Below, piece after piece: positions 1 through 11,508 of a DNA stretch of 64,000 nucleotides. The notes under the pieces are model-generated. The model saw only the letters and a program-made list of their open reading frames with translations. It did not search any database and was not told where the DNA came from. Source of the stretch: Rotaria sp. Silwood1 (Eukaryota; Rotifera; Eurotatoria; Philodinida; Philodinidae); NCBI GenBank assembly GCA_905250075.1, contig CAJNOP010000499.1:73612-137611 (forward strand), in the 5' to 3' direction. Each line of letters begins with the position of its first letter. Within the stretch, counting starts at the first letter, position 1. Made by a program: the position numbers and the translations under genes.

Positions 1-354
1 AAAAAAAACTTGCACACCTTCTTCTACAGATATTATCTTCTAGAAAAGTGTTTTTAGTCGAATTTTTTTATACCGTAGTGGATAGTCCATGAAGAGTGCT
101 ACACGAGTGCATAGTTTGATATTCTATCTATTCACTTATAGGAGAAAAAAGAAATAAACATCTCTTTTTCTTGAAAGCAATAAAAATATTTATAATCGAA
201 ATCTCAACATTTTTGACTTTTTCACCTGAAAAATGTTGGTTAAATAGAAGCTCTCTTTAAAAGTTTCGTATAGGAGTTGATAGCTACAACGCGTAATATC
301 GAGTATCATCATAGTTCAGTATTTTATTCGCTCATCTTTACAATCAATAAGAGA
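1..354. other. AT-rich intergenic DNA
   Basis: No gene seen. A small imperfect inverted repeat (CAACATTTTT near 208 and AAAAATGTTG near 230) can form a hairpin. The rest is AT-rich sequence with stops in all frames. Confidence 0.5.
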
Positions 355-1005
355 TAGATATCACACAGGTTTTTACAACATTAATATCAAAACTTTTTTG
401 AATTTTTCAGCTGAAAAAAGTTTGAACGCATCAGTATTTAGAGGTATTCTTTTCGCTTCGTTGCGTTTCACTATCGACCATATGTTCTCGATCGGATTTG
501 TATCCGGACTATCAAATGGCCAGTCTATTAACTGTGGTACATTTTCGATAAATTCTTTTATTTTACTAAGAGTTATTTCATTATTACGTTGAATGTATTG
601 ACCAATAGCTTTTTTTCTTATTCCACCAAGGACACGTGGTCGACCATTTCCACCTCGATGTTTAAGTGGACCAATTTGTTTTCATTTGTCAGTATTGTAA
701 TAGATAGTCCTCAAGTGGCACGTTTTTTTTCACGATGAATATGAGGAGCAGATCGTATGCTCTTGTTTCAATAAGTTAATATTGATATATGATGATTTTT
801 TTAAGTTACTGGTCGACGTCATGATTGAATAAAGATGTATCGAAAAGAGACGAAATCACAAGTCTAAATATATAGCGTGTAGTATATCTATCGAGGACTT
901 TTATCCCTCAAAAATGGCTTTTGTAATTGCTTATAATAGCAGAAAAAGTTTTTAAAAAAGAAATTAATTTTGTACAAGTTTTTTTGAAAACACCTGTGTA
1001 TCTGC
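355..1005 (-). mobile_element. Decayed Tc1-like DNA transposon, internally deleted
   Basis: On the minus strand, about 690 down to 405 reads as two joined pieces of a Tc1-type transposase. The first is the linker after the DNA-binding domain (GNGRPRVLGGIRKKAIGQYI). It is followed directly by the C-terminal end of the catalytic domain (LIDWPFDSPDTNPIENIW). The middle of the DDE domain is absent, so no activity is possible. Imperfect terminal repeats are suggested by ACACAGGTTTTTAC near 363 and GAAAACACCTGTGTATC near 987. The motif SPDTNPIEN is characteristic of Tc1/mariner enzymes. The outer limits are inferred from the repeats and are less certain than the coding relic. Confidence 0.65.
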
Positions 1006-1228
1006 AACAATTTTTTTGATTTAAAATATTAGATTAGAGGTTGAATTGAAATTCAGGAAAAAGATTTGTAAACTGATTCAAGTTAATTAAAAAAGTCGAT
1101 TCTTACTAAATATAATTTTGATTTTGTAGCATGGCACTTAAATCGATAATATAAAGAGAGACATGTTTCAAGTTATAAACAGCTTTTAAGATGAGACACT
1201 CGTTATTAGAGAGGATCTATCAAGACCA

Positions 1229-1283
1229 AAGAGAGGATATGGGGTCTCTGTGCGAATATCCAGGTCACCCACACCCCTTCATC
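1229..1283. repeat. G-rich/C-rich inverted repeat, weak copy
   Basis: Weak left arm (GATATGGGGTCTCTGTGCG) and a good right arm (TCACCCACACCCC) around a short spacer. It resembles the family seen about 20 times in this window, but the left arm is degenerate. Confidence 0.4.
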
Positions 1284-1501
1284 TTTTCGTTCAAGTTCAT
1301 CTTTTGACAGTTCTAAATAGAAGAAGTAATCGATTTCTTTTGCTTCTCTTGAATAAAGACTTTCGTGTTGTTTAAATAAATTATCATAATTTCTGTTCAA
1401 AAATCAAACTTTCTTTTACACTGTAAATATGACTATAACACTATGAGGATCAATTTAAAATGTACTAAAACTTTATCAAAAACGAGAAATACCATCAGAA
1501 T

Positions 1502-1656
1502 CATTGGCGGGCCGGACCATAATTTTCAGGGGGGGCAATAAGCACTTTTTCGCTTAAAAACGCTTGTTTTCATGGCGTTCTTCTTAAGTCCCAGCCAAAA
1601 AAATTTTTTTAGGGGGGGCAATTGCCCCCTCTCGCCCCTATGCCGGCCCGCCCATG
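1502..1656. mobile_element. hAT-type MITE with perfect 8-bp target duplication
   Basis: A 155-bp non-coding element. The ends read CATTGGCGGGCCGG and, on the other strand, CATGGGCGGGCCGG, so the 14-bp terminal repeats differ at one base. It is flanked by the direct repeat ATCAGAAT at 1494-1501 and 1657-1664. An 8-bp target duplication with CA...TG ends is the hallmark of the hAT superfamily. Inside are a G7 tract and a subterminal GGGGGGGCAATTGCCCCC-like palindrome. There is no coding capacity, so it depends on a transposase elsewhere. Confidence 0.85.
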
Positions 1657-1664
1657 ATCAGAAT

Positions 1665-3008
1665 AGTAGAAAAAAGATTTCTTTCAACTGTGAATTTTTT
1701 ATCAGATTTTAATCAATCAGCACAATTAGCAGTAAAAATTAAAAAAAACGAAAACTTGTTTATTTTTCTTGTCTAATCAGAGTGTGGGTCCAAATGAAAA
1801 AAAATTCTTCCAATGTGATAAGAAAACTAGTGATTTTTGAGCTTTTTCCGAAGGCTTTCAGATCTTTCGAATTTTTCGTTTTCATGTGAGTGTTTTAAGA
1901 TATATGCATGTATAGAATTTATTTTTTGCTCTTTTCATCAGTATTAAGGCTTCAGCAATGTTTCTTAACTTGGTTTTAAATTAAAGTTAAATATTCCGTC
2001 ATAACAAGAGACGATGAGCGGCTTCAATGGATTGAGTTATTTCTGCACACAAAATGTCTGACTTGAAATTCAATGAGATTCGTGTTTTCTTACTTCGCAG
2101 GGAAGGCATACTGTAAGAAATGACGTTGTATAGAATACAACAAACACTAAAAGTGTTGTTTCTTGAAAGTAAAATCCTTCTATGAGTGACTCACTGAAAT
2201 AGAAATTATTATTTGAAGGTATCAGTGCAGTAGAGCTACATTGATGACGATAGGACTCATGAGATGTTTTGAAGAGTATGGATAATAAAAAAAACATGAT
2301 CTCCAGGGCTTTTGAAAAATATCATTTATTTTATTATATTCAATAGAAAATATTTTAATAGGTAGTGCTATACGTTATAGTTTTTGATTAAAACAACGAT
2401 TGTCAAGGGAAGGTTCCAATAAGAATCGAAACAAAACAGATAAAGTGAAAAAAACTTATCATCTTGTATATGCCACTCAATGGCCTATTCATTGATGATA
2501 ACATTTTGAATTAGAACTAAGAAAACCAAATGATATTAAATATAATCATATGCTCGATGAAGAGCTTTCAAAATGAGAAGTCATATAGAACCCACAAGCT
2601 TCATCAAACAAGAAAAAGACACAACTGTACTGTGCATAGATGATGAATATTTTAATACTATTAATACACTAGTACCAACCCTCAATAACGACCATATTCA
2701 CAACCACACTAACAACGAAAACTACAAGTCCTCATGAATACTAATCTACACCATCGTCGACGATTGCTATTCATCTTTGGTAGCAATCTACGATAAAATA
2801 CACTCCAACTCTATATGTTTACTAAATGGATGTAAGAAGCCATGTTCTACTCTCTTTCTTCTTGATGATTGAGGTTGATTGTGCAATTTTTGTGATGCAG
2901 CTTTTTTGAAAATTGTTATTTCACCACTACAACTGGCAGCCAATAACAGCACATGAGTAACCAACTATAAACGTAAGTCGCTTCGTTTTCAATTCAATTC
3001 GAAAAGTC
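1665..3008. other. Intergenic DNA before the B-box gene
   Basis: No supported gene. A 75-codon minus-strand frame at 2070-2297 holds one possible membrane segment but no recognisable domain. The last 60 bases form the 5' leader of the gene at 3009; no TATA box is obvious. Confidence 0.4.
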
Positions 3009-4055
3009 ATGGCAAGTGTATCGTCGAAGACAAGCACTAATTTAATCTGTCATGCGTGCGATAATCAATCATTTGCAGTTTTAACATGTAATGGATGTTC
3101 CAAAACCTTTTGCTTAAAACATTCTGTCGAACATCGACATGAGTTGAGCAATTATTTCAATCGACTAACAGCTCAAGAGAAATTTATCCAAAAAGCCATA
3201 AAACAACAACAAGATGAGCGCCGCCAACATCCCCTATTGAAAGCTATTGATCGATGGGAAGAAATATCGATTGTTAAGATTCGAAAAGCTGCCTCAAATG
3301 CTCGAGCTCAAGTTTTACATTACAATACAATGAAAATTACAGAAATCGAGATGCAACTTCACCGAATCAATGCACAAATGAATATTAGTCGTCAACGAGA
3401 TGACTACATCGAAATGAATTTGATCGAATGGAAAAATAAACTTGAGACATTGAAAAATAGTTTAACTACACCGCCACCGTCGATTAAAGTACGAGAAAAT
3501 CGATCCATTCCTCTGGTGTTAATGATTGACGTGAATACATACTGTCGCACGACACAAGTTGGAGTTACCGAGAGATTTGATAGGGCTATTGGTGATATTC
3601 ACATAACTGAAAATGGCTCAGTAGCAACGCATGGAAACAGTAATACTCACGCAACGGTCAGAGGCATTTGTGAATATTCGTTAGGCAAACATCAAGTTCG
3701 GATAAAAATTGAAAAATTAACTAATAAATGGATGTTCTTTGGGATTATCTCGAGTAGAGAAGCAATGCACGAAAAAGTTCATAATTCTACTTCAGTTCAT
3801 GGCTGGAATGGTCATTCTCAGATTGTTGCTGCTGGAAAAACGATTAAAAGTACATCTTATGATGATTATGACTGGGAGGAGAACGACGTTATCGAGCTGA
3901 TATTGGATTGTGATAGAAAAATAATTCTGTTGATGAATGATCGCACACAGGTTACCAGAGAGATATCTGTCGAAATGGAGAAATGTCCATTCCCATGGAG
4001 ACTCTTTCTCTCGCTCATATACAAAGAAGATTCTGTACGAATCGTATCTTACTAA
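3009..4055 (+). CDS. B-box zinc finger, coiled coil and SPRY-like protein
   Basis: Single-exon protein of 348 residues. Residues 14-44 form a B-box zinc finger with Cys14, Cys17, Cys27, Cys30, Cys35, His38 and His42/44. Residues about 50-155 are charged and helical, a likely coiled coil. Residues about 195-348 look like a B30.2/SPRY fold: WMFFGI, HGW, the acidic DYDWEENDVIEL stretch, ILDCDRKI and CPFPW. This is the TRIM order without the N-terminal RING, so it probably acts as a binding adaptor rather than as a ubiquitin ligase. The start is the first ATG after an upstream stop. The frame continues open to TAA at 4053. SPRY assignment is by motif spacing and is less certain than the B-box. 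Confidence 0.8.
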   Translation: MASVSSKTSTNLICHACDNQSFAVLTCNGCSKTFCLKHSVEHRHELSNYFNRLTAQEKFIQKAIKQQQDERRQHPLLKAIDRWEEISIVKIRKAASNARAQVLHYNTMKITEIEMQLHRINAQMNISRQRDDYIEMNLIEWKNKLETLKNSLTTPPPSIKVRENRSIPLVLMIDVNTYCRTTQVGVTERFDRAIGDIHITENGSVATHGNSNTHATVRGICEYSLGKHQVRIKIEKLTNKWMFFGIISSREAMHEKVHNSTSVHGWNGHSQIVAAGKTIKSTSYDDYDWEENDVIELILDCDRKIILLMNDRTQVTREISVEMEKCPFPWRLFLSLIYKEDSVRIVSY

Positions 4056-5529
4056 ACTACATGATAAGAAATATCATAGAGAGTGCTTTTCATTTAGTCT
4101 ATCTCTCCATAATTTCATCTGTAACTTGCCTTTAAACATTGTAATTATTTTATTTTATTTTTTTGACTTATATATAGATTTTGACTTGAAACAAGTGATA
4201 AGACTGCCTTATATGTGTTGCGGGTTAGGATGCTCTCTCTCTCTCTCTTGTTATCAACACATATATCCATTCACATGCGGCGAATTTTGATAGATTTACT
4301 TTTGACCCATAATATGACTACTGTTGATTTCGTGGTTTCGCTAAAACTTTAGTAATTTCAGTTGTCTTTTCTGTCTTGATCGAGGTTGGTTTTTCTGATT
4401 GGTCATGATCTTTCATTGAACCTGTTTCGCATCTTCATTTCAGATTCAATATTAACCATCAAAAGTACGATATTGGTTTCCACTTGCATATTGTGACACA
4501 TGTTTTCGTATGAAGGATATTAAACTTATATCGAGGTTTATTAGTTTGTCCATTCGTTTGATTGAAAAAGCAGTTTCTTTCAAAGAGCTAATGATAGAAC
4601 ATATCATTTTATTGAAAAGATGAAACCAGCAGCACATTGCTCAAAAGCGGTCTCTGCGAGGCTTAATGAAAAGATTTATGATAAATGAATTGCAACAGAT
4701 GGACTTGTAATCATGAGCAGCCTCATCGAACACTAGTCTCAACACCATTTGATTTCCTGTTGTGGAGACATTTCAGGTGTGCGTATGAGGTGTGGATATG
4801 GGTTAACTAGAAGACAAGATCCACACCAACATCCCTCAGTAATCACGTATTGACTTGGTGATGTAGAATAGAAAAAAAATGTATAGTTAGTGTATAGCAG
4901 TTCAGAAAGAATAATTCTTATCTCGATAAGGAAAGAGTGAAAGTGAGAAATGCATCGATTGGAAAAATATATAATGCACGAAAAAATTAGACACAGCTTA
5001 TAAAAGCGTTTTACCATAGTCAGATCTTATTCGTTTTAATGTTCTCTATTTTAAAAAGAGCCAATTATAGAAAAAAACGTTTTAATGAATTGGCAGAGAA
5101 TGGCATTTTGTTCATTTTTGTAAAATATCCGCTAGAATATTCTGTAGAAATATTAGTAAGATCTTTATACATTAATCTTGATTAATAACTTGCTTCGAAA
5201 AAATCTTTTTACAGTGTATATTTAGGAATACCCATGTCATACGAATCGATTATTTTTTTGGTGAACTGAGAGCTTAACTAAGGTCAACTGTCGGTTTCTG
5301 ATCGGTCCGCACGGCATAGGTAGCTAGTAAAAGTTCAAGATGTTCGGTGCATCGGTCAAGAAGTCACGTTCAAAACACATCGGATGACTCACAGAGAGGC
5401 GAAAAAAAGAAATATTCAGTCTATCTTTTTTTTCGTCCATTTCTTCCCGTGAGGATAAAGAATGCATACACTGTTTCAATGCTACTCTTTTTCTTCTAGA
5501 CGCTTAAAGTAAATATTATCTCCCGTTGA
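4056..5529. other. Intergenic DNA with a (CT)8 microsatellite
   Basis: No supported gene. Contains a CT microsatellite at 4233-4248 and one G-rich/C-rich inverted repeat (listed separately). Minus-strand open frames at 4452-4637 and 4739-5017 match no family I know, and the second overlaps the repeat. Confidence 0.4.
4775..4840. repeat. G-rich/C-rich inverted repeat
   Basis: Left arm AGGTGTGCGTATGAGGTGTG, loop with AGAAGACAAGA, right arm CCACACCAACATCCCTC. Same layout as the dispersed family. Confidence 0.65.
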
Positions 5530-6216
5530 CATGTCATCGTCTTTTTTTGTTCAAGGATCAAACAATATCTGACTAGAGAACAGAATATTTCTATTGTAGT
5601 TTTTATTAGTTTTGGCTTTATTTTTGGCTGTATATTAGCACTTTTTGGTTTAGAAGAGTGGTATAAATCAAATACCTTTTTCATTCGTCAATGTCAAGTT
5701 AAATCAATTGATTTAAAATTTCTAAATAGAAATCTTCATCTACGTTAGAATATAACGATAGTACATGAAAATCAAACAATAGATGATTATCTAATTGCAT
5801 CAACAGGTTTACCATTAGAAAGCGAAGCATGCAAGGCAGCACAACAATACAAGGTTTTATTTGAACTTTTATTTTGAAAATATAATTGAGTCTTTTTATA
5901 ACAGTTTTTTTTCTCATCACCCTTGGATAAATGAGACCAGTGGGGTTGGCAATGGGATAAACCATCGAAATTGAAAGCCTATAGCTATCTTTTTGTTGGT
6001 GTATTACTACTTACTACAGCTACAGTACTGCACATATTGAGACAACGTTATCAAACAGAATTTAGAAATAGACCACAACAGCAACAACAACAACACCACC
6101 TAGCAATGTCGTTACAAACATAAATACAGCAGCAGACAACATCACCTATGGAAAGCCTACCACTTACTTATAATGAAGCAGTGCAACGATCTTTAATACA
6201 AGAAACAAGAGTCTAG
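5530..6216 (+). pseudogene. Two-membrane-segment protein, one internal stop, start unresolved
   Basis: Three exons join in frame. Exon A (open from 5530 to 5697) holds a membrane segment (IVVFISFGFIFGCILALFGL). A 51-bp GT-AG intron (5698-5748) removes the only stop. Exon B (5749-5853) encodes an outside loop with an NIT glycosylation site and one Cys. An 87-bp intron (5854-5940) follows. Exon C begins WGWQWDKP, has a second membrane segment (YLFVGVLLLTTATVLHIL), a Gln-rich tail and, after a TAA at 6121-6123, an in-frame continuation with LPLTYNEAV to TAG at 6214. The tail recalls PPxY-type WW-binding motifs with one Pro changed. No ATG was found for exon A, so an upstream exon is missing from my reading. 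The gene may simply end at 6123. Family not recognised. Confidence 0.45.
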
Positions 6217-7091
6217 ACTGTCTATGCCGACAATGATATCACTCTCTCGGTAATACATATTTTTTGTTCCTATATGAGTTTGTATTATGTCTAAGATAGT
6301 TACTGCTAGCAATCTAAATATATGATTACTGGCAGTGACAATAAAGATACTTCTTCAATTTGCTCTTATATATTAAAAGAAGTCTATCTAATGTCGTGAA
6401 AGACTTTTCTAGAGACTTTTTTTCTATCCTTTTTATTGTCGTAATTTTCTCAAAATGATCATTGGACTATTGTTGTTATCGAAAACTAGTCATTGTATTC
6501 GTTTGTGTTGTAAGTGACTGGAACTCTTTAAGTTTGATAATAAGAATCTCAAACACAACAAAAGTTATGTTGAAAATGATATTCGTGTCTTATATTTGTA
6601 AAGCTTCGTGGAGTGCACCAACAAATGCATGACGTTCGCACTCATCAATCACTTTCGTTTGTAGATCATATATAAATATGAAGAAAATCGATGAATACCT
6701 CTTTCTTTACGATCATGTTGGATATCAACAAGAACTTTTTTAATAATAGTAAATACATAAAAGATTCATCCAGATTAGAAGCTAAAGACGATGGAATAAT
6801 ATTAATTGGCGTTATATTGATTTCAATCTGATAAGCATTACCGAGACAATTCTATTTCAATAAACAGTCTTTTCACTTTTTATTATTCTTTTATTCATAG
6901 TTCATGTTCCAAATTTCGATTATAAATGGGCATGAATGTAGGTACAAGTGTGAGTATATTCTTTCTCGACAGCCACACCCACACCATATGCACAAAAAAT
7001 AATGCAGTTAGAAAAAATTTTTCAGAGAAAATGAAAGAAAAAACTCAAAAAAGATTAGAATAGTGTGTAGTATCGGGTGTAAGAACTGAAA
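6217..7091. other. Intergenic AT-rich DNA
   Basis: No gene seen apart from the inverted repeat at 6927-6990. Confidence 0.4.
6927..6990. repeat. G-rich/C-rich inverted repeat
   Basis: Left arm GGGCATGAATGTAGGTACAA then GTGTGAG, loop TATATTCTTTCTCGAC, right arm GCCACACCCACACC. The left arm is diverged and the right arm is good. Confidence 0.6.
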
Positions 7092-7313
7092 AAAGTTTAC
7101 ATTGGTCAAACAGGAAAGCAAGTTGGTGTACGTATGAAACAACATATTGATAATTATAAGAAAGAAGATGTACAATCATCAATATTGGTTGAACACTGCA
7201 TAAATATGAATTACTAGATGAATTTTAATGAAGTCAGCATATTAGCATATGACTCGCACAAGAAAAAACGAGAAATTGAAGAAACATTTTTAATTCAAAA
7301 GCATGCACATTAG
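7092..7313 (+). pseudogene. GIY-YIG endonuclease relic, Penelope-like retroelement type
   Basis: A 74-codon stretch with one internal TAG reads as a GIY-YIG nuclease core. VYIGQTGKQVGVRMKQH carries the YIG step and the conserved Arg. HCINMN and the later REIEETFLIQKH match the Glu-bearing helix. This wording (YxGQT...RxKxH...EE..LI) is typical of the endonuclease domain of Penelope-like retroelements, which are common in rotifers. No reverse transcriptase is visible nearby, so this is a short 3' fragment. A GIY-YIG domain from another source cannot be excluded. Confidence 0.6.
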
Positions 7314-8531
7314 GCTTTGAATGAGATCTCATTCAATAGTGAAATCTTTTGACTGAGCCTCATAAGAAAATATCTTATGATTCGACGTAGAAACGACGAA
7401 TATGCAAAAAAAAATATGATTCATCGTCTAAAACTATGTAAATCGTTTGAATTCTAGAATTTTCTTCTTTTTGCTTGATGATGTTACTTGTAAAGTAACG
7501 AAAGTTTGTAAACAAAAAATTAAAAGAATGACTTTTCTTTTTGTTGCCACTCTAATTTTTACGATAGGATTCTTGAGAATCAGGATCCTGACAGATCCTT
7601 GCAGGATTTCTAAAGAAGTGGACATGATGTGGACCAGGATTTGAATGTCGCAGTGACCATAAGATATAACTACGACTAGATTTTCAGCCCCTGATTCTAT
7701 AACTATTTATATAAACATCTCATTATCAGTCCAATCGTTCTGGTCATGTTCACTTTGCTTCATCTCGTTCTCGTATTCATTCTCGAATGTATCAAACCAA
7801 TTCGTGATTTAGACAGTCTCTTTGTCGTCAGCTATTACTTTTCCTTCGTTTCATTGCTACTAATATTCGTCATGTTGGTCTTATCGCATTGAGTCCACAC
7901 AGAGATATCTGATTAGCATGGATAATAGATAAATATGGAAATATCTAGGATTTGGAGTCTTCTCGCAGAGCTCAACTGCTAGAATAGCTGATTGGTAATC
8001 GAGCAACATATGATTTGATTAACGCTTAGGCATCTTCTGGCTGTGTTGTCTTTGGACCATATGATGGCATGCTAACTGTAGCACTAGCATCCTGTCTCTC
8101 TCTGTTCATGGTCATGTCTCGCTTTCAATACATACACATAGAACACACCCATATTATGTACCGAAGTTCATGTAATCTCAACACCAAGTGTGACTAACTT
8201 GAAGGAAGAGCTGGCCTGCAATGGCTGATAGATTCATCGTATTCATTTGCATGACAAGTTGTGCTGATTACAGATAGAACACGCATTTGCATAGGGAAGA
8301 GAGGGACAAATCAGGAAACAATAAGAACGACAAAGAAGAAGGGAGCAATGGAAAAAGAATGAAAGTGATAACATCATAACGAAGTGACGTGATTATCGTC
8401 GGAGCATCGTACATGATCTCACATTGAGTACATATACTATCGTTCAAATGTCGAGATGGATTAGAATTCAGTTTGTTTTTGCATCGTCAATATCAATTTT
8501 TTTCTTGAAAGCTTGATGATTTGAAAAGAAA
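7314..8531. other. Intergenic DNA with a possible old coding relic
   Basis: From about 7720 to 8110 one plus-strand frame keeps coding-like blocks (SRSRIHSRMYQTNS, FIATNIRHVGLIALSPH, CVVFGPYDGMLTVALAS) separated by several stops. It may be a dead gene, but I do not recognise the family. Nothing else seen. Confidence 0.3.
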
Positions 8532-9639
8532 TTAATCCGGTCCCATCCATCCACTTTTAATTAGCCATGTTTCAAATGTATTTAATTTCGTTAACACGTG
8601 CCCATTTCTCCAATTGATTTCTGGTATATAACAACCATTAACTTCCATCCATTTAAACATATCTAATAAGTAATTTTGTACATTTTCAGGCAAATGTTGT
8701 GCCCATTGACGAAATTCGTGTTCCGTCATTGTTTTTGCTTGAGCTTGTCGGCCGGTTACACGTGTAAATATTCTAACAAATTCTTCAAACTCAACTTCTT
8801 CGCCACAAACACATATCTCTTGACCAATGAAGTTTTCTGGATTTTGCAAAAGATGACTAACAATTAGACCAAGATCATCAATATCCACATTGTGAAGTTT
8901 GCCACACAATGACATTGGTAAACTAAATTCAACAGTGCCATCTTTCAATTTTTTAATCGGTAAGGGGTATGAACCAGTCCAATTTTGCAAATAAAAACTT
9001 GGCATAACATAAATGGTTTTCATTTCTGGATATGTTTGCGAAATGTATTCTCGCACGATGGCTTTATCGCTGAATTGTGGTACGTTTCTGAAATTATGAG
9101 AAAAATTTGACTAAAAAAAACTGGTAATCCATCATGTTGTATACTTACAATTTACCATCACTCAATTTGTTAACATTGATTGCACAACTAAATATAAAAT
9201 ATTTGATATTTGATTTTGCAGCTATATCAGCCATCAATTTGCCTTGTTCGATTTCAATTTCGGGCTGCGTTGGTGTTGCCCAAAAATCAGTCATAGCAAA
9301 TATTGCCCAACTATTTTGAAACGCATGTAATAAATCATCTTTATTCCGTATATTACATTGAAAAATTTCAATATTATCGCTTAACGATTGAAGCTTTCTC
9401 GCCTTTTCGCTCGTTGGATATCGTGTTAAGCATCGAATCTGGAAAAAAATCAAATTATGACAGAGACCATACAGATCTTGTCACGGCCTACCTTAAACTT
9501 GCCCATTTTCGATAGTGATCGAACAACAGCACCACCTTAAATACATGCAATAATCTTGATAGGAAACGGAGCAAGAATTTTAACTATTACCTTGCGCCCC
9601 AGTAGAACCAACAACTGTCACTAAAGAACATTGATTCAT
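8532..9639 (-). CDS. NmrA-like NAD(P)-binding family protein
   Basis: Four exons: 9591-9639, 9492-9535, 9149-9438 and 8532-9087. The introns are 55, 53 and 61 bp, all GT-AG, and the phases agree. The joined frame gives 312 residues, the usual length for this family. The N-terminus MNQCSLVTVVGSTGAQGGAV carries the Rossmann dinucleotide motif (GxTGxxG type). Later blocks include FAMTDFWATP, FIFSCAINVNK and the C-terminal substrate lobe with VHNVDIDDLG-like spacing (residues about 190-200). The family covers atypical short-chain dehydrogenases that sense NADP(H), such as human NMRAL1 (HSCARG), acting in the cytosol. Whether this one is an enzyme or a redox sensor cannot be told. The start is the only ATG before the glycine motif. 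Confidence 0.88.
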
Positions 9640-11505
9640 CTTCTTGATTTGCGCTTCTCTAGAAAGAACTATATGTCAAACAATACTTTTATAGAGGTGC
9701 GTTATTTTGTCACTATGACAGTTGCAATTTAATCTGTTATCTTTTCTTCTTCTCTCGACTCTCTCGTAGATCAGACAAACGCTGTTTTTCATGACCTTAA
9801 ATGCACAATAGATTGTGACTGTAGGCGTGGGTAGATGGAGCAGGTTTGGATGTGGCAGTGGTGGTAGGTGTTAGTGTAGGTGGATGTGACTGTGAATGTA
9901 TGCTGGTTCTCTCTTCATCTACAGCCATAACCACACCTGCCTCCACACAGCTACCTACATACCCATACCCATATCCTAGCCCACACCCTAACCCCACACC
10001 CACTCCCAGTCCAATACTCCAAGATTTCAGGCCTCCTAGATCAACTATGATATTTCAATGAAACTATGGTATTCCGACGAGAAAAGATGGCATCGAGAGC
10101 ATAGAACGAAACTTCACTGCAAAAGTGATTGAACATCAGCAATTTGAATACGGTGTTATTTAGAAACTGCGAGACCCAAGTGTTAAGCTATCGGAGGCTG
10201 ATAGTTGAATCTTGAGAAGTTCTATAGAACTCGTTAAAGCGTTATTGAAGGTGAAAAGCTCGAATGCTAGGTAATATACTAACCCTTCCTCCTAAGAAGA
10301 AAAGTTCACTCCATATTAGTAGGCCATTGCTTCTTATTCTGATGAAGAGCTTAGTAAACAATTAAAGTTGACTGATTTATGGAACAAGAAATCAGATAAA
10401 CTGTCTAATATGTGACCGTTAACGTATTTTGTGTACTATGTAAGGGTATCACCTTTCCTGACTTCAAAGATTTTGTTTTCTTTTGTGGTCATTGAACAGT
10501 CTCAAGTAGTAACTATCTACTGACTGCAGTTTGGGATCCAAAAATTGCCTTTAAATCTTAAAAAATTAGGGAAGAAATCAAATTTTCATTATGAAAATAG
10601 TGAAAACAATACAATCTTTCGCGCTGCTCTCAAAATCATTTTTTTCATAAAAAGCTCCACAAAACGCTCCTGTTTCTCCGGCGCAGTAAGTCCGATCGAG
10701 CTGGAATCTTTTTCACATATACTAGACAATATCTAAAGCTGGTATTTTTTTTGTTTCAAAGTAGATTGTTTTGCTGACGTTTGGTACCACTTACAAAAAA
10801 ACCCTGTTCCAAAAAATATGCGTTTTTTTAGGATACCTTCTACTATTTTCGCTTTTCTATTTCAAGTACAAAAATAAAGAGAAAGCAAAAAACTACCTCC
10901 CCCCCCCCACCAAACAGTGTTTGGTATTTGTAAAAAAGTTTCAACTCGATTGAACATAGTATCTTGAAGAAACAGAGACGAAACTTAGGGTAACTTTTCC
11001 CAATTGAAATCCCAATACCTGATCGGAGACAGTATCAGGATGTGACGATTTTAGATATAAGAGTAGATAGCGCCGGTGCAGTTAGTCTTTATTTGGCTTA
11101 TTCGTATGGTTAATTGCATCGTTTACATCAAAAACATGCGTTTATATGCGCAACCATGACAGATAAGAAAAAGGAGAGAGAATAAAACAAGATATGAGTC
11201 AAGGAGAGCGAGATGGTTAACGATACGCAGCTACAATAGAGAAAAGAGTAAAGCATGTGATAAGAAAATATGATAAGAGAAAGTTATACATCATGTATGG
11301 ACCATCAATAAAACCTAGTAAAGAGTGTAGATAATGGTGCACAATAGATCTAACTGAGACCGTCATACCGGGAACTTTGAATCTATAACAACTAGTGCTC
11401 CACTCATCAAGACCAATCTTGAGGGTGTTGGTGTATGGCTGTAGAGTGTGGGGTAGGTGTAGGGTCTGACGGTGATTTAAAAGGTCTACACCCCACACTC
11501 ACACA
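9640..11505. other. Intergenic DNA with two inverted repeats
   Basis: No gene supported. Holds the largest G-rich/C-rich inverted repeat (9813-10010), a poly-C run near 10900-10908 and, at 11421, another inverted repeat abutting the LINE relic. Confidence 0.4.
9813..10010. repeat. G-rich/C-rich inverted repeat, largest copy
   Basis: About 198 bp. The left 90 bp are runs of GTGG, GTAGG and GGTGT units. The loop is TTCTCTCTTCATCTAC. The right 90 bp are CCACACC, CCCATACCC and CACACCC units. Both arms are open in both strands' frames, so they create fake coding frames rich in Gly/Val or Pro/Thr. Confidence 0.75.
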
Positions 11506-11508
11506 ATG
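11421..11508. repeat. G-rich/C-rich inverted repeat at the LINE border
   Basis: Left arm GAGGGTGTTGGTGTATGG and GTGTGGGGTAGGTGTAGGG, loop near ACGGTGATTTAAAAGG, right arm CTACACCCCACACTCACAC. The LINE relic begins at its right edge. Confidence 0.75.

Noticed and set aside
9797..10061. Two overlapping open frames rich in Gly/Val and Pro/Thr
   Set aside because: They are products of the G-rich/C-rich inverted repeat, which lacks stops on both strands.
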